Shown: positions 1-10,060 of the stretch, in pieces
Numbering within the stretch: position 1 is the first letter of the stretch
Layout of the letters: the number at the start of each line of letters is the position of its first letter
Source: Zeugodacus cucurbitae
Lineage: Eukaryota > Arthropoda > Insecta > Diptera > Tephritidae
Assembly (NCBI RefSeq): GCF_028554725.1
Contig: NC_071669.1
Coordinates: 32,664,001 to 32,728,000 of the forward strand
Reading direction: 5' to 3'
DNA length: 64,000 bases
Position numbers and translations under genes: made by a program
The notes under the pieces: generated by a model
Database searches by the model: none
The model's input: the letters and a program-made list of their open reading frames with translations, nothing else
What the model was told of the DNA's origin: nothing

Positions 1-1454
1 CTGATAAAACTCAAAATAAATGATTATGTATAAATGTTCTTTATGTTTCTATTTGTCGATAAACATCTTGCATGAAAGTGAACTTTGATCTTAAATCTGA
101 GAAAACTGAAAATAATGATTATGAATAAATATTCTTTATGTTTCTATTTGTCGATGTTCAACTTGCAAGAAAGGGAACTTTGATCATAAATCTGAGAAAA
201 CTCAAAATAAATGATTATAAATAAATGTTATTTATGTTTTTATTTGTCGATAAACAACTTGCAAGAAAGTGAACTTCGTTCTTAAATCTGATAAAAATAC
301 ACAATAAATGGTTATGAATAAATGTTATTTATGTTTTTATTTGCCGCTTAACAAATTGCAGGAAAGTGCACTTTGATCTTAAATCTGATAAAAATGCAAA
401 ATAAATGATTATGAATAAATATTCTTTATGTTTTTAATTGTCGATATTCAACTTGCAAGATAGTGAATTTTGATCATAAATCTGAGAAAACTCAAAATAA
501 ATGATTATGAATAAATATTCATCATTATTCTAGTTGTCGATGATCAACTTGCAGGAAAGTGAACTTTGATTTTAAATCTGAGAAAACTCAAAATAAATGA
601 TTATGTATAAATGTTCTTTATGTTTCTATTTGTCGATAAACATCTTGCAAGAAAGTGAACTTTGATCTTAAATCTGATAAAATACAAAATAAATGATTAT
701 GAATAAATATTCATCATTATTCTATTTGTCAATAAACAACTTGCAAGAAAGTGAACTTTGATCATAAATCTGAGAAAACTCAAAATAAATGATTATGAAT
801 AAATGTTCTTTATGTTTCTATTTGTCGATAAACAACTTGCAAGAAAGTGAACTTTGATCATAAATCTGAGGAAACTCAAAATAGATGATTATGAATAAAT
901 GTTATTTGTGTTATTATTTGTCGATAAACAACTTGCAAGAAAGTGAACTTTGATCTTAATTCTGAGAAAACTCAAAATTAATGATTATGAATAAATGTTC
1001 TTTATGTTTCTATTTGTCGATAAACAACTTGCAAGAAAGTGAACTTTGATCTTAAAACTGATAAAATATAAAATAAATGATTAAGAATTAATATTCTTTA
1101 TGTTATTATTTGTCGATAAACAACTTGCAAGAAAGTGAACTTTGATATTAAATCTGATAACATACAAAATAATTGATTATGAATAAATATTCTTTATGTT
1201 TTTATTTGTCGATATTCAACTTGCAAGAAAATGAACTTTGATCATAAATCTAATAACACTCAAATAAAATGATTATGAATAAATGTTATTTATGTTTTTA
1301 TTTGCCGCTTAACAACTTACAGGAAAGTGCACTTTGATCTTAAATCTGATAAAAATGCAAAATAAATGATTATGAATAAATATTCATCATTATTCTGATT
1401 GTCAATAAACAACTTGCAAGAAAGTGAACATTGATCAAAAATCTGAGAAAACTA
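1..1454. repeat. Left outer zone: mixed satellite monomers
   Basis: About 15 monomers of several types. They include one with TTTGCCGCTTAACAAATTGC near 350, one with GATAGTGAATTTTG near 460, ones with ATTCATCATTATTCT near 520, 710 and 1380, and ones with AAACATCTTGC near 60 and 640. The order CTTCGTTC, GCCGCTT, GATAGTG, ATTCATC seen at about 270-540 returns near 53.1, 54.5, 55.4, 57.3 and 61.5 kb, so this is a fragment of a longer ordered series. No gene is present. Confidence 0.9.
770..865. repeat. Representative 96-bp satellite monomer (consensus-like)
   Basis: This copy matches the commonest base at nearly every position and is a useful reference unit, counted from CTGAG to the next CTGAG. 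Order inside the unit: an A-tract segment (GAGAAAACTCAAAATAAATG), a short direct repeat of AATAAATG, a T-rich pyrimidine segment, the TCGA site, the CTTGCAAG palindrome, then GTGAACTTTGATCAT. Composition is 24 G+C of 96. The start point is arbitrary because the array has no natural phase. Strand is arbitrary for the same reason. Confidence 0.9.
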
Positions 1455-2606
1455 AAAATAAATGATTATGAATAAATATTTATCATTATTCTATTTGTCG
1501 ATGAACAACTTGCAGGAAAGTGAACTTTGATCATGAATCTGAGAAAACTGAAAATAATGATTATGAATACATGTTCTTTATGTTATTATTTGTCGATAAA
1601 CAACTTGCAAAAAAGTGAACTTTGATTTTAAATCTAAGAAAACTCAAAATAAATGAATATGAATAAATGTTCTTTATGTTTCTATTTGTCGATAAACAAC
1701 TTGCAAGTAAGTGAACTTTGATCTTAATTCTGCTAAAAATACAAAATAAATGATTTTGAATAAATGTTATTTGTGTTTCTATTTGTCGATAAACAACTTG
1801 CAAGAAAATGAACTTTGATCATAAATCTGAGAAAACTCAAAATAAATGATTATGAATAAATGTTCTTTATGTTTCTATTTGTCGATAAACAACTTGCAAG
1901 AAAGTGAACTTTGATCTTAAATCTGATAAAATACAAAATAAATGATTATGAATAAATATTCTTTATGTTTTCATTTGTCGATATTCAACTTGCAAGAAAG
2001 TGAACTTTGATCATAAATCTGAGAAAACTCAAAATATATGATTATGAATAAATATTTATCATTATTCTATTTATCGATGAACAACTTGCAGGAAAGTGAA
2101 CTTTGATCATAAATCTGAGAAAACTGAAAATAATGATTATGAATACATGTTCTTTATGTTATTATTTGTTGATAAACAACTTGCAAAAAAGTGAACTTTG
2201 ATTTTAAATCTAAGAAAACTCAAAATAAATGAATATGAAAAAATGTTCTTTATGTTTCTATTTGTCGATAAACAACTTGCAAGTAAGTGAACTTTGATCT
2301 TAATTCTGCTAAAAATACAAAATAAATGATTTTGAATAAATGTTATTTGTGTTTCTATTTGTCGATAAACAACTTGCAAGAAAATGAACTTTGATCATAA
2401 ATCTGAGAAAACTCAAAATAAATGATTATGAATAAATGTTCTTTATGTTTCTATTTGTCGATAAACAACTTGCAAGAAAGTGAACTTTGATCTTAAATCT
2501 GATAAAATACAAAATAAATGATTATGAATAAATATTCTTTATGTTTTCATTTGTCGATATTCAACTTGCAAGAAAGTGAACTTTGATCATAAATCTGAGA
2601 AAACTG
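1455..2606. repeat. 576-bp (6-monomer) tandem duplication
   Basis: Two consecutive copies (about 1455-2030 and 2031-2606) match base for base except for scattered changes, at an offset of exactly 576 bp, or six monomers. Shared diagnostic variants are ATATTTATCATTATTC, GAATACATG, TTGCAAAAAAGTG and CAAGTAAGTG. A partial third start (GAATACATG at 2622) lies five monomers further on. Each copy holds the same fortuitous 80-codon open frame (1561-1803 and 2137-2379), which is a by-product of the duplication. Boundaries are good to about 20 bp. Confidence 0.88.
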
Positions 2607-3979
2607 AAAATAATGATTATGAATACATGTTCTTTATGTTATTATTTGTCGATAAACAACTTGCAAAAAAGTGAACTTTGATTTTAAATCTGAGAAAACT
2701 CAAAATAAATGATTATGTATAAATGTTCTTTATGTATCTATTTGTCGATAAACATCTTGCAAGAAAGTGAACTTTGATCTTAAATCTGATAAAATACAAA
2801 ATAAATGATTATGAATAAATATTCATCATTATTCTGATTGTCAATAAACAACTTGCAAGAAAGTGAACATTGATCAAAAATCTGAGAAAACTAAAAATAA
2901 ATGATTATGTATAAATGTTCTTTATGTTTCTATTTGTCGATAAACATCTTGCAAGAAAGTGAACTTAAATCTTAAATCTGATAAAATACAAAATAAATGA
3001 TTATGAATTCATATCCTTTATGTTTTTATTTGTCGATAAACAACTTGCAAGAAAGTGAACTTTGATCATAAATCTGAGAAAACTCAAAATAAATGATTAT
3101 GAATAAATGTTCTTTATGTTATTATTTGTCGATAAACAACTTGCAAGAAAGTGAACTTTGATCTTAAATCTGAGAAAACTCAAAATAAATGATTATGAAT
3201 AAATGTTCTTTATGTTTCTATTTGTCGATAAACAACTTGCAAGAAAGTGAACTTTAATCTTAAATCCTATGAAATACAATATAAATGATTAAGAATTAAT
3301 ATTTTTTACGTTTTTATTTGTCGATAAACAACTTGCAAAAAAGTGAACTTTGATCATAAATCTGAGAAAACTCAAAATAAATGATTATAAATAAATGTTA
3401 TCTATGTTTTTATTTGTCGATAAACAACTTGCCAGAAAGTGAACTTTGATCTTAAATATGATAAAGATACAAAATAAATGATTACGGATAAATGTTCTTT
3501 ATGTTTCTATTTGTCGATAAACAAATTTCAAGAAAGTGAACTTTGACATTAAATCTGATAAAATACAAAATAAATGATTATGAATAAATATTCTTTATGT
3601 TTTTATTTGTTGATATACAACTTGCAAGAAAGTGAACCTTGATCATAAGTCTGTTAACACTCAAATTAAATGATTATGAATAAATGTTATTTATGTTTTT
3701 ATTTGTCGATAAACTACTTGCAAGTAAGTGAACTTTGATCTAAATTCTGCTAAAAATACAAAATAAATGATTTTGAATAAATGTTATTTATGTTTCTATT
3801 TGTCGATAAACAACTTGCAAGAAAATGAACTTTGATCATAAATCTGCGAAAACTCAAAATGAATGATTATGAATAAATATTCTTTATGTTTTTATTTGTT
3901 GATATACAACTTGCAAAAAAGTGAACCTTGATCATAAATCTGTTAGCACTCAAATTAAATGATTATGAATAAATGCTAT
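2250..3979. repeat. 1,730-bp segmental tandem duplication, copy 1
   Basis: An 18-monomer segment that repeats at +1,730 bp. Paired landmarks: AAGTAAGTGA at 2281 and 4011, ATTTTTTACG at 3301 and 5031, the unusual GATAAAGATAC monomer near 3466 and 5195. Only about eight substitutions were noticed over about 1,650 bp (for example CTGATTG against CTATTTG, TTGACATT against TTGATATT), so the copies are roughly 99.5% identical by eye. That is far closer than neighbouring monomers are to each other, which marks a recent event. Confidence 0.88.
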
Positions 3980-5629
3980 TTATGTTTTTATTTGTCGATA
4001 AACAACTTGCAAGTAAGTGAACTTTGATCTTAATTCTGCTAAAAATACAAAATAAATGATTTTTAATAAATGTTATTTATGTTTCTATTTGTCGATAAAC
4101 AACTTGCAAGAAAATGAACTTTGATCATAAATCTGAGAAAACTCAAAATAAATGATTATGAATAAATGTTCTTTATGTTTCTATTTGTCGATAAACAACT
4201 TGCAAGAAAGTGAACTTTGATCTTAAATCTGATAAAATACAAAATAAATGATTATGAATAAATATTCTTTATGTTTTCATTTGTCGATATTCAACTTGCA
4301 AGAAAGTGAACTTTGATCATAAATCTGAGAAAACTGAAAATAATGATTATGAATACATGTTCTTTATGTTATTATTTGTCGATAAACAACTTGCAAAAAA
4401 GTGAACTTTGATTTTAAATCTGAGAAAACTCAAAATAAATGATTATGTATAAATGTTCTTTATGTATCTATTTGTCGATAAACATCTTGCAAGAAAGTGA
4501 ACTTTGATCTTAAATCTGATAAAATACAAAATAAATGATTATGAATAAATATTCATCATTATTCTATTTGTCAATAAACAACTTGCAAGAAAGTGAACAT
4601 TGATCAAAAATCTGAGAAAACTAAAAATAAATGATTATGTATAAATGTTCTTTATGTTTCTATTTGTCGATAAACATCTTGCAAGAAAGTGAACTTAAAT
4701 CTTAAATCTGATAAAATACAAAATAAATGATTATGAATTCATATCCTTTATGTTTTTATTTGTCGATAAACAACTTGCAAGAAAGTGAACTTTGATCATA
4801 AATCTGAGAAAACTCAAAATAAATGATTATGAATAAATGTTCTTTATGTTATTATTTGTCGATAAACAACTTGCAAGAAAGTGAACTTTGATCTTAAATC
4901 TGAGAAAACTCAAAATAAATGATTATGAATAAATGTTCTTTATGTTTCTATTTGTCGATAAACAACTTGCAAGAAAGTGATCTTTAATCTTAAATCCTAT
5001 AAAATACAATATAAATGATTAAGAATTAATATTTTTTACGTTTTTATTTGTCGATAAACAACTTGCAAAAAAGTGAACTTTGATCATAAATCTGAGAAAA
5101 CTCAAAATAAATGATTATAAATAAATGTTATTTATGTTTTTATTTTTCGATAAACAACTTGCCAGAAAGTGAACTTTGATCTTAAATATGATAAAGATAC
5201 AAAATAAATGATTACGGATAAATGTTCTTTATGTTTCTATTTGTCGATAAACAAATTTCAAGAAAGTGAACTTTGATATTAAATCTGATAAAATACAAAA
5301 TAAATGATTATGAATAAATATTCTTTATGTTTTTATTTGTTGATATACAACTTGCAAGAAAGTGAACCTTGATCATAAGTCTGTTAACACTCAAATTAAA
5401 TGATTATGAATAAATGTTATTTATGTTTTTATTTGTCGATAAACAACTTGCAAGTAAGTGAACTTTGATCTAAATTCTGCTAAAAATACAAAATAAATGA
5501 TTTTGAATAAATGTTATTTATGTTTCTATTTGTCGATAAACAACTTGCAAGAAAATGAACTTTGATCATAAATCTGCGAAAACTCAAAATGAATGATTAT
5601 GAATAAATATTCTTTATGTTTTTATTTGT
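3980..5629. repeat. 1,730-bp segmental tandem duplication, copy 2
   Basis: Second copy of the preceding segment. Homology at the 1,730-bp offset runs to about 5629, where copy 2 reads TTTGTCGATATTC and copy 1 reads TTTGTTGATATAC at about 3899. A third, more diverged and shortened version follows after the LTR (about 5985-6660). It carries the same GATAAAGATAC and ACGGATAAATG monomers, nine monomers closer than expected once the LTR length is removed. Confidence 0.87.
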
Positions 5630-5743
5630 CGATATTCAACTAGCAAGAAATTGAACTTTGATCATAAATCTGAGAAAACTCAAAAAAAATGATTATGAAT
5701 AAATGTTCTTTATGTTTCTATTTGTCGATAAACAACTTGCAAG

Positions 5744-5748
5744 AAAGT
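5744..5748. repeat. Target-site duplication, left copy (AAAGT)
   Basis: The five bases AAAGT immediately before the LTR are repeated immediately after it at 5960-5964. Removing the LTR and one copy restores an uninterrupted satellite monomer (GCAAGAAAGTGAAC). A 5-bp duplication is the usual footprint of LTR-retrotransposon integrase. Confidence 0.9.
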
Positions 5749-5959
5749 TGTTAGAAATGTTGGTGCAAGTTTACCCTTTTGGTTCCACGTGAAGAGAAAA
5801 AAGCAAAGACTCTGTACACACAGTACTTTTATAATACACGTTTTATTTCGATGCTATTCAGAACAAGAGTGAACAAGAAAATTCGTTATGGATAAAGTGA
5901 ATACAAAAAATTCAGAGTTGCATGGATATGTACGTTGTATACAGGACTGTATTTCAACA
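5749..5959. mobile_element. Solo LTR of an LTR retrotransposon (211 bp)
   Basis: A single non-satellite insert starting TGTTAGAAAT and ending ATTTCAACA, so it has TG...CA ends and near-inverted termini (TGTT/AACA, extending imperfectly to TGTT-GAAAT). Perfect 5-bp AAAGT duplications flank it. Base composition is about 34% GC against about 25% in the array. It carries a CACGTG box at 5786-5791 and a TATA-like element: TATAATA on the plus strand at 5830-5836, or TATAAAAG on the minus strand at 5826-5833. No internal domain, primer-binding site or second LTR follows, so it is a solo LTR left by LTR-LTR recombination. Orientation is undecided. Superfamily is unknown; terminus style and short length would suit a Ty1/copia or small TRIM-type element. 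I saw no second copy in the window. Confidence 0.88.
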
Positions 5960-5964
5960 AAAGT
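5960..5964. repeat. Target-site duplication, right copy (AAAGT)
   Basis: Identical to 5744-5748 and directly abutting the terminal CA of the LTR. The satellite resumes in the same phase (AAAGTGAACTTTG), so the insertion caused no deletion. Confidence 0.9.
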
Positions 5965-6680
5965 GAACTTTGATCTTAAATCTGAGAAAACTCAAAATTA
6001 ATGATTATGAATACATGTTCTTTTTGTTTCTAAGTGTCGATAAACAACTTGTAAGAAAGTGAACTTTAATCTTAAATCTTATAAAATACAATATAAATGA
6101 TTAAGAATTCATATTTTTTATGTTTTTATTTGTCGAAAAACAACTTGCAAAAAAGTGAACTTTGATCATAAATCTGAGAAAACTCAAAATAAATGATATA
6201 AATAAATGTTATTTATGTTTTTATTTGTCGATAAACAACTTGCCAGAAAGTGAACTTTGATCTTAAATATGATAAAGATACAAAATAAATGATTACGGAT
6301 AAATGTTCTTTATGTTTCTATTTGTCGATAAACAAATTTCAAGAAAGTGAACTTTGATATTAAATCTGATAATATACAAAATAAATGATTATGAATAAAT
6401 ATTCTTTATGTTTTTATTTGTTGATATACAACTTGCAAGAAAGTGAACCTTGATCATAAGTCTGTTAAAACTCAAATTAAATGATTATGAATAAATGTTA
6501 TTTATGTTTTTATTTGTCAATAAACAACTTGCAAGTAAGTGAACTTTGATCTAAATTCTGCTAAAAATAAATGATTTTGAATAAATGTTATTTATGTTTC
6601 TATTTGTCGATAAACAACTTGCAAGAAAATGAACTTTGATCATAAATCTGAGAAAACTCAAAATGAATGATTATGAATAA
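5965..6680. repeat. Diverged third partial copy of the 1,730-bp segment
   Basis: The order of marker monomers matches about 4980-5580: ATTAAGAATTCATATTTTT, TTGCCAGAAAG, GATAAAGATAC, ACGGATAAATG, AAATTTCAAG, TTGTTGATATAC, AAGTCTGTTAA, CAAGTAAG, AAATTCTGCT. It differs by small losses: an 8-bp shortening at CTGCTAAAAATAAATG near 6560 and a short AAATGATATAAATAAATG near 6195. This makes it older or faster-changing than copies 1 and 2. Confidence 0.75.
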
Positions 6681-7600
6681 ATATGCTTTATGTTTTCATT
6701 TGTCGATATTCAACGTGCAAGAAAGTGAACTTTGATCATAAATCTGAGGAAACTCAAATTAAATGATTATGAATAAATGTTATTTGTGTTACTATTTGTC
6801 GATAAACAACTTGCAAGAAAGTGAACTCTGATCTTAATACTGATAAAATATAAAATAAATGATTAAGAATTAATATTCTTTATGTTTTTAATTGTCGATA
6901 AACAACTTGCAAGAAAGTGAACTTCGATCTTAAATCTGATAAAAATACAAAATAAATGATTATGAATAAATGTTATTTATGTTTTTATTTGCCGCTTAAC
7001 AACTTACAGGAAAGTGCACTTTGATCTTAAATCTGATAAAAATACAAAATAAACGATTATGAATAAATATTCTTTATGTTTTTATTTGCCGATAAACATC
7101 TTGCAAGAAAGTGAACTTTGATTTTAAATCTGAGAAAACTTAAACTAATGATTATGAATAAATGTTCTTTATGTTATTGTTTGTCGATAAACAACTTGCA
7201 AGAAAGTGAACTTTGATCTTAAATCTGATAAAATACAAAATAAATGATTATGAATAAATATTCTTTATGTTTTCATTTGTCGATATTCAACGTGCAAGAA
7301 AGTGAACTTTGATCATAAATCTGAGGAAACTCAAATTAAATGATTATGAATAAATGTTATTTGTGTTACTATTTGTCGATAAACAACTTGCAAGAAAGTG
7401 AACTTCGATCTTAAATCTGATAAAAATACAAAATAAATGATTATGAATAAATGTTATTTATGTTTTTATTTGCCGCTTAACAACTTACAGGAAAGTGCAC
7501 TTTGATCTTAAATCTGATAAAAATACAAAATAAATGATTATGAATAAATATTCTTTATGTTTTTATTTGCCGATAAACATCTTGCAAGAAAGTGAACTTT
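6680..7600. repeat. Local duplication of the CAACGTGCAAG block
   Basis: The monomer with ATTCAACGTGCAAG followed by TGAGGAAACTCAAATTAAATG occurs at about 6711 and again at about 7288 (577 bp). The downstream TTTGCCGCTTAACAACTTAC monomers sit at about 6991 and 7472 (481 bp). The first copy therefore carries one extra monomer (about 6826-6920, with ATTAAGAATTAATATTC). This block is a standard component of the ordered core series further right. Confidence 0.8.
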
Positions 7601-7607
7601 GATTTTA

Positions 7608-8470
7608 AATCTGAGAAAACTCAAACTAATGATTATGAATAAATGTTCTTTATGTTATTGTTTGTCGATAAACAACTTGCAAGAAAGTGAACTTTGATTT
7701 TAAATCTGAGAAAACTCAAAATAAATGATTATGTATAAAAGTTCTTTATGTTTCTATTTGTCGATAAACATCTTGCAAGAAAGTGAACTTTGATCTTAAA
7801 TCTGATAAAATACAAAATAAATGATTATGAATAAATATTCATCATTATTCTATTTGTCAATAAACAACTTGCAAGAAAGTGAACTTTGATCAAAAATCTG
7901 AGAAAACTCAAAAGAAAATAATTATGTATAAATGTTCTTTATGTTTCTATTTGTCGATAAACATCTTGCAAGAAAGTGAACTTAAATCTTAAATCTGATA
8001 AAATACAAAATAAATGATTATGAATTCATATTCTTTATGTTTTTATTTGTCGATAAACAACTTGCAAGAAAGTGAACTTTGATCATAAATCTGAGAAAAC
8101 TCAAACTAATGATTATGAATAAATGTTCTTTATGTTATTGTTTGTCGATAAACAACTTGCAAGAAAGTGAACTTTGATTTTAAATCTGAGAAAACTCAAA
8201 ATAAATGATTATGTATAAAAGTTCTTTATGTTTCTATTTGTCGATAAACATCTTGCAAGAAAGTGAACTTTGATCTTAAATCTGATAAAATACAAAATAA
8301 ATGATTATGAATAAATATTCATCATTATTCTATTTGTCAATAAACAACTTGCAAGAAAGTGAATTTTGATTTTAAATCTGAGAAAACTCAAACTAATGAT
8401 TATGAATAAATGTTCTTTATGTTATTGTTTGTCGATAAACAACTTGCAAGAAAGTGAACTTTGATCAAAA
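7608..8470. repeat. 480-bp tandem duplication with partial third copy
   Basis: TCAAACTAATGATTATG, a shortened junction variant, starts at 7621, 8101 and 8389. The first two are exactly five monomers apart and continue identically through GTATAAAAGTTC and AAACATCTTGC. The third begins after only three monomers, so the array changed by unequal exchange at monomer steps. Confidence 0.8.
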
Positions 8471-10060
8471 ATCTGAGAAAACTCAAAATAAATGATTATG
8501 TATAAATGTTCTTTATGTTTTTATTTGTCGATAAACAACTTGCAAGAAAGTGAACTTTGATCATAAATCTGAGAAAACTCAAAATAAATGATTATGAAGA
8601 AATGTTCTTTATGTTCTTATTTGTCGATAAACAACTAGCAAGAAAATGAACTTTGATCTTAAATCTGAGAAAACTCAAAATAAATGATTATGAATAAATG
8701 TTCTTTATGTTTCTATTTGTCGATAAACAACTTGCAAGAAAGTGAACTTTAATCTTAAATCTTATAAAATACGATATAAATGATTAAGAATTAATATTTT
8801 TTACGTTTTTATTTGTCGATAAACAACTTGCAAAAAAGTGAACTTTGATCATAAATCTGAGAAAACTCAAAATAAATGATTATAAAGAAATGTTATTTAT
8901 GTTTTTATTTGTCGATAAACAACTTGCCAGAAAGTGAACTTTGATCTTAAATATGATAAAGATACAAAATAAATGATTACGGATAAATGTTCTTTATGTT
9001 TCTATTTGTTTTAAATTTGAGAAAACTCAAAATAAATGATTATGTATAAATGTTCTTTATGTATCTATTTGTCGATAAACATCTTGCAAGAAAGTGAACT
9101 TTGATCTTAAATCTGATAAAATACAAAATAAATGATTATGAATAAATATTCATCATTATTCTATTTGTCAATAAACAACTTGCAAGAAAGTGAACATTGA
9201 TCAAAAATCTGAGAAAACTAAAAATAAATGATTATGTATAAATGTTCTTTATGTTTCTATTTGTCGATAAACATCTTGCAAGAAAGTGAACTTAAACCTT
9301 AAATCTGATAAAATACAAAATAAATGATTATGAATTCATATCCTTTATGTTTTTATTTGTCGATAAACAACTTGCAAGAAAGTGAACTTTGATCATAAAT
9401 CTGAGAAAACTCAAAATAAATGATTATGAATAAATGTTCTTTATGTTATTATTTGTCGATAAACAACTTGCAAGAAAGTGAACTTTGATCTTAAATCTGA
9501 GAAAACTCAAAATAAATGATTATGAATAAATGTTCTTTATGTTTCTATTTGTCGATAAACAACTTGCAAGAAAGTGAACTTTAATCTTAAATCTTATAAA
9601 ATACAATATAAATGATTAAGAATTAATATTTTTTACGTTTTTATTTGTCGATAAACAACTTGCAAAAAAGTGAACTTTGATCATAAATCTGAGAAAACTC
9701 AAAATAAATGATTATGAATAAGTGTTCATTATGTTTTTATTTGTCGATAAACAACTTGCAAGAAAGTGAACTTTGATCTTAAATCTGATAAAATACAAAA
9801 TAAATGATTATGAATATATATTCTTTATTTTTTCATTTGTCGATATTCAACTTGCAAGAAAGTGAACTTTAATCTTAAATCTGATAAAATTAAAAATAAA
9901 TGATTCTGAATAAATATTCTTTATGTTTTTATTTGTCGATATTCAACTTGCAGGAAAGTGAACTTTGATCATAAATCTGAGAAAACTCAAAATAAATGAT
10001 TATGAATAAATGTTCTTTTTTGTTTCTAAGAGTCGATAAACAACTTGCAAGAAAGTGAAC
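8471..10060. repeat. Mixed monomers with two ATTTTTTACG blocks
   Basis: This segment contains two copies of the ATTAAGAATTAATATTTT / TTTTACGTTTTTATTTG monomer (near 8797 and 9627), the 64-bp truncated monomer at 8953-9016, and a run matching about 2700-3400 (TATGTATCTATTTG, GAACATTGATC, GAATTCATATCC). It links the left outer zone to the core: the same run recurs at about 17260-17600, 20890-21500, 25760-26380 and 51260-51880. No gene is seen. Confidence 0.8.
8953..9016. repeat. Truncated 64-bp monomer (33-bp internal deletion), first of five
   Basis: The monomer begins ATGATAAAGATAC and jumps from CTATTTGT straight to TTTAAAT, lacking the 33 bp that normally hold the TCGA site, the CTTGCAAG palindrome and GTGAACTTTGAT. 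The identical breakpoint recurs at 17209-17272, 20835-20898, 25709-25772 and 51202-51265, always after the GATAAAGATAC start. This means one deletion event copied with its surroundings, not five independent losses. Confidence 0.9.

Noticed and set aside
1561..1803. 80-codon open frame
   Set aside because: It lies wholly inside satellite repeats, has an exact partner 576 bp away created by the duplication, shows no ribosome or promoter context, and its translation is itself a repeat of the monomer. A chance gap between stops.
2137..2379. 80-codon open frame
   Set aside because: Second copy of the same satellite stretch with one residue changed; no sign of coding constraint.
5749..5959. A small gene, MITE or complete TRIM element instead of a solo LTR
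   Set aside because: No open frame of note, no long terminal inverted repeats as in a MITE, no second LTR copy or primer-binding site; TG...CA ends with a 5-bp duplication fit a solo LTR best.
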